DNA of 10,927 nt from Firmicutes bacterium ZCTH02-B6 (GTDB lineage Bacteria; Bacillota; Limnochordia; Limnochordales; ZCTH02-B6). Under the pieces are notes generated by a model. It did not search any database. It was not told the DNA's origin and was given only the letters and a program-made list of their open reading frames with translations. Shown here piece after piece: positions 1 through 6,769 of the stretch. Positions within the stretch are counted from its first letter, which is position 1; every line of letters starts with the position of its first letter. Both the position numbers and the translations under genes were made by a program. Location: assembly GCA_002159155.1 (NCBI GenBank), contig LZRQ01000115.1, positions 1-10,927 on the forward strand. The letters are read 5' to 3'.

Positions 1-989
1 GAGCAGCGGATGCAGTGCAGCGCCTCCTGAAACTCCGTCCCCAGCAGGTTGGAGCGGCCGTTGTCTACGATGACCAGGTGCAACTCGTCCGGGCCGTCGG
101 GCTCCCCTGGGCGGCGGGGGCCGGTGAGGATGCTTGTGTAAACGCTCAAGTTTTGTCCGGTGGCGCTGCGGGGCAACAGCTCCAACATCACGTCAAGGTC
201 GTCCATGGTGGGTACGATACGTTCCATGCCCATCAACGTGACCTGCACCCGGGGCAAGGAGGTGACCATGCGGCCGTTGCCTTCGTTGGTAACCAGGCAG
301 ATGGCCCCGGTTTCCGCCACGGCGAAATTGCAGCCGGTGACGCCCATGTCGGCTTGCAAGAACTCCTGCCGCAGCTGGGACCGGGCAAAGGCGTTGAGGG
401 TGGGGGTGTCGGTGGAAAGCGTGCGGCCCGCCACGCTGGAGAATAGCTGGGCGATTTCTTCCCGCGACTTGTGCAGGGCGGGGGCGATGAGGTGCGACGG
501 CTTGTCACCGCCCAACTGGACGATGTACTCGCCCAGATCGGTTTCTACCGCCCGGATGCCGTTGGCCTCCAAGTGGCGGTTGAGCTCGATCTCTTCGGAA
601 ATCATCGACTTGGACTTAATTACGGTCCGTACTTGGTGACGCTGGGCTACGCCAAGGACGTAACGGACTGCTTCTTCGGCCGTGCGGGCAAAGAAGACGT
701 GGCCGCCCGCGGCCTGTACCCGCTGGGCCAGTTGCGCGAGATAGTAGTCCAAGTGGTCAATGGTGTGGGCGCGGATCTGGCGCGCGTGCTCCCGCAAGGC
801 TTCAAAGTCATCGAGCGCGGCCACCGCCCGCCGCCGGGCAAACCGGAACCGGTCGGTGGTCCGGCGCACGGCGGTTCCTAACCGGGTGTTGCGCACGGCC
901 GCCGCCGCTCGCTGGTAAATGGTGGAGCCGGTACGCCGGTGACCAGCGCCGCCGGCTGGCTGGCCGACCGCCGTGTGGTATGTGCTCAT
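1..989 (-). CDS. lutB: LutB, iron-sulfur L-lactate oxidation subunit (partial, C-terminus off the left edge)
   Basis: LutB is the LUD-domain, [4Fe-4S] subunit of the LutABC complex, which oxidises L-lactate to pyruvate in the cytoplasm. Reading the - strand from ATG at 989 gives an uninterrupted 329-codon frame to the window edge. It carries family hallmarks: KSKSMISEEIELN near residue 125, then ETDLGEYIVQL, PSHLIAPALHKS, and TGCNFAVAETGAICLVTNEG near residue 220. The last residues are HCIRC (C326, C329), the start of the first CxxC iron-sulfur motif, so the ferredoxin-like C-terminal part is cut off. LutB is usually about 475 aa, so roughly two thirds is present. The start overlaps the lutA stop (ATGA), and a GGAGG sits about 8 bases upstream inside lutA, which suggests translational coupling. 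The N-terminal 35 residues are Arg/Ala-rich and not recognisable. lutC would be expected beyond the edge. Confidence 0.95.
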   Translation of the reverse strand, partial: MSTYHTAVGQPAGGAGHRRTGSTIYQRAAAAVRNTRLGTAVRRTTDRFRFARRRAVAALDDFEALREHARQIRAHTIDHLDYYLAQLAQRVQAAGGHVFFARTAEEAVRYVLGVAQRHQVRTVIKSKSMISEEIELNRHLEANGIRAVETDLGEYIVQLGGDKPSHLIAPALHKSREEIAQLFSSVAGRTLSTDTPTLNAFARSQLRQEFLQADMGVTGCNFAVAETGAICLVTNEGNGRMVTSLPRVQVTLMGMERIVPTMDDLDVMLELLPRSATGQNLSVYTSILTGPRRPGEPDGPDELHLVIVDNGRSNLLGTEFQEALHCIRC

Positions 990-1762
990 GCAGGTACCTC
1001 CTGTCCGGTCCAAGTCTGCTGGGGCTCGACACTACCCGCACCGTCCGGGTGCTGATCCAGGATCTCCGCGATGTGCATGACGCGCAGGCCGGAGCCTTGC
1101 CGCCGCAAGATGCCGTCGAGGTGCATGAGACAGGACATGTCGGTCCCGGTCAGGATCTCACCGCCGGTCTGGGCTGCGTGGGCAGCCTTAGCCCGCCCCA
1201 TGTCAGCGCTCAAGGCCGCGAACTTCACGGCAAAGGTCCCGCCGAAACCACAGCAGTCTTCGGAGTACGGGAGATCCAGCAGCTCCAAATCCTTTACATG
1301 TCGCAAAAGCGTTACAGGTTCCTCCCGCAGCCCGAGTCCCCGCGTGGCGTGACACGATGGGTGGTAGACGACCCGGGCAGGTAGACGTGCCCCGACGTCG
1401 ACGACCCCCAGCTTGCGCACGAGAAACTCGCACAGCTCGTAGGTTCGCTCGGCCAATGCCCGGGCCTCGGCCTCACGGGCAGTGCCGGCAAACAGTCTGG
1501 GGAGGTAGTGCCTTACCATGGCTACGCACGATCCCGACGGGCCCACCACGTATTCGCTGCACGCGAAGGCGTCGAGCAGACTGGCGGCCACGGCCCGCGC
1601 TTCGTCGTGAAACCCGCTGTTGAACGCAGGCTGCCCGCAGCAGATTTGTTGCTCGGGAAAGTCAACCGCGATCCCGAGTCGTTCCAGCACCCGCACGGTG
1701 CTTTGTCCGACCTGGGGATACAAGGCGTCCACCAGGCATGTCACCAGCAACGATACGCGCAC
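986..1762 (-). CDS. lutA: LutA, cysteine-rich (CCG-domain) L-lactate oxidation subunit
   Basis: LutA is the cysteine-rich subunit of the LutABC L-lactate oxidising complex, related to the heterodisulfide-reductase CCG domain and glycolate oxidase GlcF. The 258-aa product has two CCG repeats, ICCGQPAFNSGF at 40-51 and DCCGFGGTFAVKF at 169-181. Further conserved cysteines lie at 79 (GPSGSC) and 137 (HPSCH), as expected for cluster binding. Length is close to the usual 240-260 aa. GTG at 1762 is chosen because an AAAGGAG lies 9 bases upstream and the protein then begins MRVSLLVTCLVDALYP, like family members. An in-frame ATG at 1852 would add 30 residues of Val/Cys-rich sequence translated from the GT-rich leader and has no family support. 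The gene ends in ATGA, shared with the lutB start. It is first in its operon, divergent from the rhamnose operon; L-lactate is the product of RhaEW. GlcF is the main alternative, made less likely by the adjoining LutB. Confidence 0.95.
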   Translation of the reverse strand: MRVSLLVTCLVDALYPQVGQSTVRVLERLGIAVDFPEQQICCGQPAFNSGFHDEARAVAASLLDAFACSEYVVGPSGSCVAMVRHYLPRLFAGTAREAEARALAERTYELCEFLVRKLGVVDVGARLPARVVYHPSCHATRGLGLREEPVTLLRHVKDLELLDLPYSEDCCGFGGTFAVKFAALSADMGRAKAAHAAQTGGEILTGTDMSCLMHLDGILRRQGSGLRVMHIAEILDQHPDGAGSVEPQQTWTGQEVPA

Positions 1763-1790
1763 GGGTTCACACTCCTTTGCGCACGGTTGG

Positions 1791-1804
1791 GTGTTGCACA
1801 ACAC
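1791..1804. promoter_or_regulatory. Inverted repeat GTGTTG-CA-CAACAC, candidate operator
   Basis: Two perfect 6-base arms are separated by two bases, 29 bases upstream of the lutA GTG start and inside its leader. The small symmetric form is typical of a dimeric HTH repressor site such as a GntR/LutR-like regulator, or of a short hairpin in the lutA leader. Pairing does not extend beyond the arms. The symmetry is seen directly; the operator role is inference. Confidence 0.4.
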
Positions 1805-1848
1805 AACAAAACAAACACAAACAGACACCAATCCAACAAAAACCCTTA
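1797..1848. promoter_or_regulatory. Strand-biased A/C tract (G/T-rich on the lutA strand), possible tandem operator or leader
   Basis: These 52 bases contain a single G and only three T on the + strand, made of overlapping ACAA/AAACA/ACAC units. On the lutA-sense strand this reads as repeated TGTTTG/TTTGTT-like words. DeoR-family repressors often bind T-rich tandem repeats of this kind, and a DeoR-family gene lies in the operon, so this is a candidate binding region. If transcribed toward lutA it would form an unstructured G/U-rich leader. The composition is a direct observation; the function is inferred. Confidence 0.4.
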
Positions 1849-1871
1849 GCAAAACGGAAGGAAACAGTCAA
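1843..1871 (-). promoter_or_regulatory. Weak candidate promoter for lutAB
   Basis: On the - strand TTGACT (1871-1866) is a good -35 hexamer. Seventeen bases further is TAAGGG (1848-1843), preceded by TGC as in an extended -10. The -10 matches the consensus at only two positions, so the call rests mainly on the -35, the spacing and the location about 80 bases upstream of lutA. Transcription from here would include the whole G/T-rich tract. Confidence 0.25.
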
Positions 1872-1927
1872 TTGCCGGAGTATTATCGCCAGTACACCGT
1901 AACTCCTGCCCCGTCGAGAATTGTCAT

Positions 1928-1955
1928 CTTGTTTGGGCAGGAGGCTCCAAACGGG
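1928..1955 (+). promoter_or_regulatory. Inverted repeat GTTTGG-N10-CCAAAC upstream of rhaT, operator or mRNA hairpin
   Basis: Perfect 6-base arms at 1931-1936 and 1947-1952 can be lengthened in RNA to nine pairs by two G-U pairs and C1928-G1955. The ten-base loop contains AGGAGG (1939-1944), a consensus ribosome-binding sequence with no start codon at a usable distance. The rhaT GTG is 32 bases further on. It may be a repressor operator or a leader hairpin displaying a decoy or standby site. The structure is seen; the role is inferred. Confidence 0.4.
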
Positions 1956-1976
1956 CACCGGGAGCTGGGGAGTGCT

Positions 1977-3500
1977 GTGGCGCTGGGTGCACGGGAGCCG
2001 AGCGGTCTTTCGACCCGCGGCCTGACCAAATCCTTTGGCGGCCCGCCTGTAGTGAAAGATATGGAGTTTGAGCTACTTCCAGGCGAGGTTCACGCCATTG
2101 TCGGAGAAAATGGGGCCGGCAAGTCAACTTTTCTCAAACTGCTGGCCGGCGTGCACCCGCCCGACGCGGGCCAGGTGGCCGTCGACGGCGTACCGGTTGA
2201 CATCGGCAACCCAACCATCGCTCGGAGCCTGGGAATCTCCCTCATCTTTCAAGAACCCACCTTGTTCCCCGACTTAAGCGTTGCGGAAAACATCTTTATG
2301 GGAAACCACCCGGTCGGCCGGCCGTTGCCCTTCGTCGGATGGCAGCGGATGCGGGCGCAGGCCGCGGAACTGCTGGAGTCCATCGGGGCGCGGGTCGATC
2401 CGTCGCAGCCCGTTGGCGAACTGTCTGTCGCCGAGCAGCAGCTGGTCGAGATAGCTACTGCACTGTCGCACCGTGCCCGCTTTGTGTTGATGGACGAGCC
2501 AACCGCGTCCTTGACGCCCCGGGAAGTGGAGCGGCTGTTTGCCATCATCCGGGATTTGACCGTTAGGGGTACAGCCGTCGTCTTTGTCAACCACCGCTTG
2601 GAGGAAGTGTTCGCCATCGCCGACCGCATCACCATCATGCGTGACGGCGTCAAAGTGGGAACGTGGGGCGTTCGGGACATCACGCGCGATGAGGTCGTGC
2701 GGCGTATGGTCGGGCGGGAGTTGGGGGAAGCGCCCGCACGACCGATCGCGTCCCCCGGCGAGGTGGCGCTGGAGATCGAGGGACTCACGTCGCCGGGGGT
2801 TTTTCGTGACGTGTCGCTGTCTGTGCGCCGTGGGGAGATCGTGGCCTTGGCTGGGCTCGTCGGTGCAGGGCGAACGGAGGTGGCACGGGCGGTTTTCGGC
2901 ATCGACCCCTTTGAGCGGGGCACTATCCGGCTCTTCGGGCGACCTGTCCGGTTCCGCTCGCCCCGGGAGGCGTTGCGCCATGGGCTTGCTTACCTGCCCG
3001 AGGACCGGCAGCACCAGGGGCTGATCCTGCCGATGTCCGTGGCTCACAACATTAGCCTGACCGTATTGGACCAGCTTTCCCGGGCCGGGTGGCTGCACCG
3101 CCGGCGAGAGCGGGAGCTAGCCCAGGAGCAGGTCCAGCGGCTGCGGGTCAAGGCCAACTCGGTCTCCCAACCCGCGCAGAGCTTGTCCGGCGGCAACCAG
3201 CAGAAGGTCCTGGTGGGCAAGTTTCTGGTCACCCAGCCCAAGGTGCTCATTCTCGACGAGCCGACCCGCGGCGTGGATGTGGGGGCCAAGGCGGAAATTC
3301 ATCGGCTCATCGGCGAGTTGGCCGAGCAGGGTATCGCCGTTCTCATGATCTCCTCCGACCTTCCTGAGGTCCTGGCCCTGGCCGACCGAGTCGTGGTGAT
3401 GCGGGACGGGCGGGTGGCAGGCGAGCTCTCCCGCAGCGAGATGTCGGAAGAAGCCATCATGCACCTGGCGGTCGGCTCCGACGGGAGGGCTGCGGTATGA
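1977..3500 (+). CDS. rhaT: RhaT, L-rhamnose ABC transporter ATPase (two fused nucleotide-binding domains)
   Basis: This is the tandem ATPase of a CUT2-type sugar importer, powering uptake through RhaP/RhaQ at the inner face of the membrane. Domain 1 has Walker A GENGAGKST at 43-51, signature LSVAEQQ at 149-155 and Walker B LMDEP with D173/E174. Domain 2 has the degenerate Walker A GLVGAGRT at 293-300 (Arg replaces Lys), signature LSGGNQQK at 403-410 and Walker B with D427/E428. A catalytically weaker second domain is normal in this family. GTG at 1977 gives 507 aa, the usual length, with KSFGG near residue 19. The ribosome site there (GGGGAG, 4-base gap) is mediocre, so the start is uncertain. 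The frame stays open upstream to 1620 but runs into lutA antisense and lacks family similarity. Rhamnose specificity comes from context. This RhaT is unrelated to the E. coli proton symporter of the same name. The stop overlaps the rhaP ATG. Confidence 0.92.
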   Translation: MALGAREPSGLSTRGLTKSFGGPPVVKDMEFELLPGEVHAIVGENGAGKSTFLKLLAGVHPPDAGQVAVDGVPVDIGNPTIARSLGISLIFQEPTLFPDLSVAENIFMGNHPVGRPLPFVGWQRMRAQAAELLESIGARVDPSQPVGELSVAEQQLVEIATALSHRARFVLMDEPTASLTPREVERLFAIIRDLTVRGTAVVFVNHRLEEVFAIADRITIMRDGVKVGTWGVRDITRDEVVRRMVGRELGEAPARPIASPGEVALEIEGLTSPGVFRDVSLSVRRGEIVALAGLVGAGRTEVARAVFGIDPFERGTIRLFGRPVRFRSPREALRHGLAYLPEDRQHQGLILPMSVAHNISLTVLDQLSRAGWLHRRRERELAQEQVQRLRVKANSVSQPAQSLSGGNQQKVLVGKFLVTQPKVLILDEPTRGVDVGAKAEIHRLIGELAEQGIAVLMISSDLPEVLALADRVVVMRDGRVAGELSRSEMSEEAIMHLAVGSDGRAAV

Positions 3501-4549
3501 GGCGAGACGAAGCGGGTGCGGCCGGACAACCCCTGCACCTGACCGTGCCGAGAACGGAAGGGAGGGCACGAGCCATCAACCGGGGGCTGGCCCGGTTTCG
3601 GGACCTCGGCCTCGTGGTTGCGATTGCTGCCGTAGCCATCACAACGGCGGTCCGGTCACCCCAGTTTGCGACGGCGGCCAACCTCCAGCGGATCATGCTG
3701 GACATTTCCCTACTGCTGCTGGTGGCTACGGGACAAACCATGGTGGTGCTCACCCGCAACATTGACCTGTCTGTCGGTTCGGTCCTCGGCCTCAGTGGCA
3801 TCGTCGTCGGCTTCATGCTTAAGAGTCATCCGGACATGGCCGTTCCCGCCATCCTCGGCCTGGGCGCCGGGCTTGGGTTGCTGGCGGGCGCGATCAACGG
3901 CGCCCTGGTGTCGTGGGGACGCGTGCCCGCCGTTATCGCCACACTGGGCACCTTGACTGTCTACCGGGGCCTCGTGTTCATCTTCAGCGGGGGCCAGCAG
4001 GTGAACCCGCAGGATGTGCCCCGCCAGTTGCTGCAGGTCGCCCGTCCCGGCCAGCTGGGCCTGCCCCCGATGGTGCTGATGGCCTTGTTGGTGGCGACCG
4101 CGGGCTGGGTAGTCTTGCGCTATACCCGCACCGGGAGGGCCATGTACGCCATTGGCAGCAACCCGGACGCGGCCCGCATGCGAGGCCTCCAGGCGGGACG
4201 CATTGTTTTTCTAACCTACCTCATCTCCGGGGCGCTCTCGGGGTTCGCAGGCGTCCTGTATGCGGCTCGCTTTGCCACGGTGAATCCGGCGTCGGCAGGC
4301 ACGGGTTTTGAGCTGCAAGTGATCGCCGCCACGGTCATCGGCGGCACCAGCATCCTGGGAGGCCGTGGAGGCATCCCTGGCACCTTCCTAGGGGCGCTCT
4401 TGCTGGGGACCATTGCCAATGCCTTGGCCGTGTCCGGGGTATCCGGTTTCTGGCAGCGGGCCATCGAAGGCGCCGTGATCCTGGCCGCTGTGGCGGTTGA
4501 CGCCGTCATCCGCCGGCAAGCTGCGCGGGGGGTGGCCGGCCGTGCTTAA
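3497..4549 (+). CDS. rhaP: RhaP, L-rhamnose ABC transporter permease
   Basis: This is a polytopic inner-membrane subunit of the CUT2 (RbsC/AraH-like) sugar importer, pairing with RhaQ to form the channel. The 350-aa protein has a 30-residue charged N-terminus and then about nine to ten hydrophobic segments, for example near 36-54, 112-136, 190-207 and 234-256. LTRNIDLSVGS (85-95) is a family hallmark. The hydrophilic loop at 210-231, with RTGRAMYAIGSNPDAARMRG, is the usual contact with the ATPase. VIGGTSILGGRGG (280-292) is the conserved late motif. ATG at 3497 overlaps the rhaT stop as ATGA, and GGGAGGG lies 7 bases upstream, so the start is firm. Naming this copy P and the next Q follows gene order after the ATPase and is a convention rather than proof. 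Sequence alone cannot separate it from a ribose-type permease; the rhamnose role comes from its neighbours. Confidence 0.9.
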   Translation: MRRDEAGAAGQPLHLTVPRTEGRARAINRGLARFRDLGLVVAIAAVAITTAVRSPQFATAANLQRIMLDISLLLLVATGQTMVVLTRNIDLSVGSVLGLSGIVVGFMLKSHPDMAVPAILGLGAGLGLLAGAINGALVSWGRVPAVIATLGTLTVYRGLVFIFSGGQQVNPQDVPRQLLQVARPGQLGLPPMVLMALLVATAGWVVLRYTRTGRAMYAIGSNPDAARMRGLQAGRIVFLTYLISGALSGFAGVLYAARFATVNPASAGTGFELQVIAATVIGGTSILGGRGGIPGTFLGALLLGTIANALAVSGVSGFWQRAIEGAVILAAVAVDAVIRRQAARGVAGRA

Positions 4550-5570
4550 AGAGAGGATGCGGGAGCTGGTTCAGCACAACGCTTACGAGCTCTTGCTGGT
4601 CATCCTTCTGGCGGGGAGCATGGCGTTCAGTGCCAGCCTGTCGCCCTATTTCCTCACCGTGACGACGCTGTTTGACATGACGTCCCAGTTTATGGAGATC
4701 GGCCTAATGTCTCTGGCCATGACGCTAGTGATCATTCTCGGACAGATCGACCTGTCGGTGGCGTCCATCTTGGCCCTGGTGGGGGTCGTACTGGGACTGC
4801 TGAATGAAGGCGGCGTGGCACTGGGCTTCGCCATCCCGGCCGTCTTGGCCCTTGCCACGTTGCTCGGCCTCGTAAATGGGTGGCTGGCGGTAACGTTCCG
4901 CTTGCCGGCCCTGGTTGTGACTTTGGGGACTATGGCTCTTTACCGGGGCATCGGGCAGATCCTGTTGGGAGACAGGTCGACCTACGGGTTTCCGGGCTGG
5001 TTTGTCAGCATCGATTTCCGCTATATCCCTGGCACCCCGGTGCCGCTGCCCCTGGTAATCTTTGCAACCTTCGCGGTACTGTTCTACGTCTTGCTGCACC
5101 GGACCACGTTCGGGCGGCTTGTGTACGCCGTGGGCAGCAATGCCGAGGCTTGCCGCTTCTCGGGGATCGCCGTCGACCGGCTGCAGGTGCTGGTGTTTGG
5201 ACTCTCAGGTCTGATGGCGGGCATCGCCGGCCTCATGATGACTTCGCGTTTTGCCAGCGCCCGGTGGGACATGGCGAACGGCCTGGAACTGGATGTCATC
5301 ACCACCGTGGTGCTGGGTGGGACCAGCATCTTCGGAGGTCGCGGGACCATTGTGGGCACGGTCCTGGCGCTGTTTGTCATGGGGACGCTCCGCTACGGCA
5401 TGGGGCTGGCCAATGTACTGCCGCAAAATCAGAGTGTCGTGATCGGATTGCTCCTGATCGTGGCCATTTTCGTGCCGGAAGCGTGGCGTGCTTGGCGGGC
5501 ACGATCCCGGCGCAGGGCACAGAAAGGGGGTGAGGCGCGGGCGGAGGTCGCACGGGACAGTGCTGGATGA
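4542..5570 (+). CDS. rhaQ: RhaQ, second L-rhamnose ABC transporter permease
   Basis: This is the second CUT2-family permease and partner of RhaP. With GTG at 4542 the product is 342 aa and starts MLKERMRELVQHNAYELLL, with the first membrane segment near 16-32 as in family members. ILGQIDLSVASI (65-76) and VLGGTSIFGGRG (257-268) are the diagnostic motifs. GRLVYAVGSNAEACRFSG (191-208) is the ATPase-contact loop. The C-terminus ends in a basic, Arg-rich cytoplasmic tail (316-342). The start overlaps the end of rhaP by 8 bases, with a G-run about 9 bases before it. Alternatives are TTG at 4497 and ATG at 4557; neither changes the core. Having two different permease genes, rather than one used as a homodimer as in ribose systems, fits rhamnose importers. 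A 116-base gap with a hairpin then separates it from rhaS. Confidence 0.9.
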   Translation: MLKERMRELVQHNAYELLLVILLAGSMAFSASLSPYFLTVTTLFDMTSQFMEIGLMSLAMTLVIILGQIDLSVASILALVGVVLGLLNEGGVALGFAIPAVLALATLLGLVNGWLAVTFRLPALVVTLGTMALYRGIGQILLGDRSTYGFPGWFVSIDFRYIPGTPVPLPLVIFATFAVLFYVLLHRTTFGRLVYAVGSNAEACRFSGIAVDRLQVLVFGLSGLMAGIAGLMMTSRFASARWDMANGLELDVITTVVLGGTSIFGGRGTIVGTVLALFVMGTLRYGMGLANVLPQNQSVVIGLLLIVAIFVPEAWRAWRARSRRRAQKGGEARAEVARDSAG

Positions 5571-5597
5571 ACAGGCAGCGTGGCCGGTTGGGACGCA

Positions 5598-5622
5598 CCA
5601 GGGCCATTAGCGTCGACCCTGG
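5598..5622 (+). other. Stem-loop between rhaQ and rhaS
   Basis: CCAGGG (5598-5603) and CCCTGG (5617-5622) form a perfect 6-bp stem with a 13-base loop in the 116-base rhaQ-rhaS gap. No T-run follows, so it does not look like an intrinsic terminator. It could mark an mRNA processing or stability boundary that lets rhaS be made at a higher level than the permeases. The rest of the gap shows only the rhaS ribosome site (AAGGAGG at 5671-5677). Confidence 0.35.
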
Positions 5623-5686
5623 GATAGCCTGACCTGGCCGAGTGTCGGGGAATCGAGGACAAGCCGCAAGAAGGAGGTCAACAGGA

Positions 5687-6685
5687 ATGGTTCGCAAGGG
5701 TGGAGCCGTGGCGCGAATCCTGGTGCTGGTGATGGGCCTTTGCTTGTTGGTATCGGCAGCCGCGTTTGCCCAGCAGCCGCGGATCGCCTTTATCCCCAAG
5801 AATCTGGGCAACCCGTTCTTTGATGCTGTCTATAAGGGCATCCAGGAGGCGGCTGCGGAACTGGGCTATGCGACGGTGTACATCGGCCCGCCGGCGGCGG
5901 ATCCGGCGTCGCAGATTCCTTTCATCCAGCAGCAAGTCACGCAGCAGGTGACCGCGATTATCATCTCGGCCAATGACGCCAACACGGTGGCACCGGCCTT
6001 GCGGCAGGCCATGCAGCGGGGCGTCATCGTCATTGCGGTGGACGCGGATGCAGCGGTCGACGCTCGGCAGGCATACATCCAGCCTGTCGACTTTAACACC
6101 ATCGGCGCGGAGCAGGTGCGGCTGATGGCCCAACTGATCAACTACGAGGGCGAGATCGCCATTCTGAGCGCCACAACCACCGCTCCCAACCAGAATTTCT
6201 GGATCGAGGGCATGCGGCAGGAGTTGACCAAGCCCGAATACAGCCGCATGCAGCTGGTGCGCATCGCGTATGGCGACGACGAGCCGCAGAAGAGCTACCG
6301 TGAGACCGAAGCGCTGCTGGCCGCTTATCCCAACCTACGGGGTATCATCTCGCCCACGACGGTTGGCGTTGCCGCGGCCGCGCAGGCGCTCGAAACGAGC
6401 GGCGCCGCCGATCGGGTGCAGCTGACCGGCCTGGGCTTGCCCAACCAGATGCGCAGTTACGTGAAGAACGGAACCGTGACCGCCTTCCAGCTGTGGGACC
6501 CGGCGGAGATGGGCTACGCTGCCGTGCACCTGGTCGACGCGATCCGCAAGGGCTTTGAGCCGGCCCCGGGCAAGACCTACACCGCGGGTAAGCTGGGCGA
6601 GCGCACGTTCCTCGAGAACAACGTGGTCATCGCTGGCCCGTTGACCACCTTCACGGCGGAGAACATCGACAACTACGATTTCTAA
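5687..6685 (+). CDS. rhaS: RhaS, L-rhamnose ABC transporter substrate-binding protein
   Basis: This is the extracytoplasmic sugar-binding protein of the importer, in the periplasmic binding protein type 1 (Peripla_BP_4) fold. ATG at 5687 is chosen for the AAGGAGG 9 bases upstream; an in-frame GTG at 5642 would precede the signal peptide. The 332-aa product opens with a basic n-region (MVRKGGAVAR), a hydrophobic core at 11-23 and AFA before Q29, a type I signal peptidase site. The mature chain begins PRIAFIPKNLGNPFFDAVYKG, typical of the family. Other RhaS-like stretches are TGLGLPNQMRSYVKNG (247-262) and the C-terminus NIDNYDF. The only Cys in the signal (C19, after Leu) does not form a lipobox, unlike most Gram-positive binding proteins. 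LsrB-type autoinducer-2 binders are related, so ligand identity rests on the surrounding rhamnose genes. Flanking hairpins may adjust its expression. Confidence 0.92.
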   Translation: MVRKGGAVARILVLVMGLCLLVSAAAFAQQPRIAFIPKNLGNPFFDAVYKGIQEAAAELGYATVYIGPPAADPASQIPFIQQQVTQQVTAIIISANDANTVAPALRQAMQRGVIVIAVDADAAVDARQAYIQPVDFNTIGAEQVRLMAQLINYEGEIAILSATTTAPNQNFWIEGMRQELTKPEYSRMQLVRIAYGDDEPQKSYRETEALLAAYPNLRGIISPTTVGVAAAAQALETSGAADRVQLTGLGLPNQMRSYVKNGTVTAFQLWDPAEMGYAAVHLVDAIRKGFEPAPGKTYTAGKLGERTFLENNVVIAGPLTTFTAENIDNYDF

Positions 6686-6698
6686 TTGACCGAGGTTG

Positions 6699-6740
6699 CC
6701 GAACCCTTTCGGAGGGGGCCTGCCCCGTCGGGGGGCGGGC
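6699..6740 (+). other. Two tandem hairpins in the rhaS-rhaM gap
   Basis: A small hairpin (CCGAA 6699-6703, TTCGG 6708-6712, loop CCCT) is followed by a strong GC-rich one. The second pairs GCCTGCCCC (6718-6726) with GGGGCGGGC (6732-6740), nine pairs including one T-G, around a 5-base loop. Only TCTCTCC follows, so a classical terminator is unlikely. A position just after the rhaS stop suits an mRNA 3'-end stabiliser or a partial attenuator reducing expression of the downstream enzyme genes. Confidence 0.5.
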
Positions 6741-6769
6741 TCTCTCCGGCTGATGGCAGGGGGTGCCCC

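Larger units (their letters stand above)
1763..1976. promoter_or_regulatory. Divergent lut/rha regulatory region
   Basis: These 214 bases are the only gap between divergent genes, so they should hold the promoters of both lutAB and the rha operon. Its AT content is visibly higher than that of the genes. On the + strand TATTAT at 1881-1886 resembles a -10 box, but no -35 sits at a normal distance. TTGTCA at 1921-1926 resembles a -35 with no matching -10. No convincing rha promoter can therefore be named. The region holds the A/C tract, two inverted repeats and the weak - strand promoter listed separately. No ORF with family support lies here. Confidence 0.7.

Noticed and set aside
15..881. Three overlapping + strand open frames in the first 900 bases
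   Set aside because: They lie opposite lutB, whose - strand protein has clear family motifs over the same bases. The + strand products are low-complexity and unrecognisable.
1763..1852. A 30-residue N-terminal extension of LutA from ATG 1852
   Set aside because: It is translated from the G/T-rich leader, giving a Val/Cys/Phe-rich stretch. The GTG at 1762 has a well placed AAAGGAG and the expected family N-terminus.
1921..1949. TTGTCA as the -35 of a rha promoter
   Set aside because: No -10-like hexamer is found 15-19 bases downstream; the expected place is GC-rich and falls in the hairpin.
1620..1976. Upstream extension of the rhaT frame
   Set aside because: It runs antisense to lutA and through the divergent regulatory region, with no similarity to ABC ATPases.
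2249..3569. Several long - strand open frames inside rhaT
   Set aside because: They are shadows of a gene with all ATPase motifs intact, caused by codon bias.
6718..6740. Rho-independent terminator after rhaS
   Set aside because: The stem is strong but is followed by TCTCTCC rather than a T-run, and co-oriented pathway genes follow closely.
6686..6769. 28-residue N-terminal extension of RhaM from TTG 6686
   Set aside because: It covers the hairpin region and has no ribosome site. The ATG at 6770 has a good site and gives exactly the family length.
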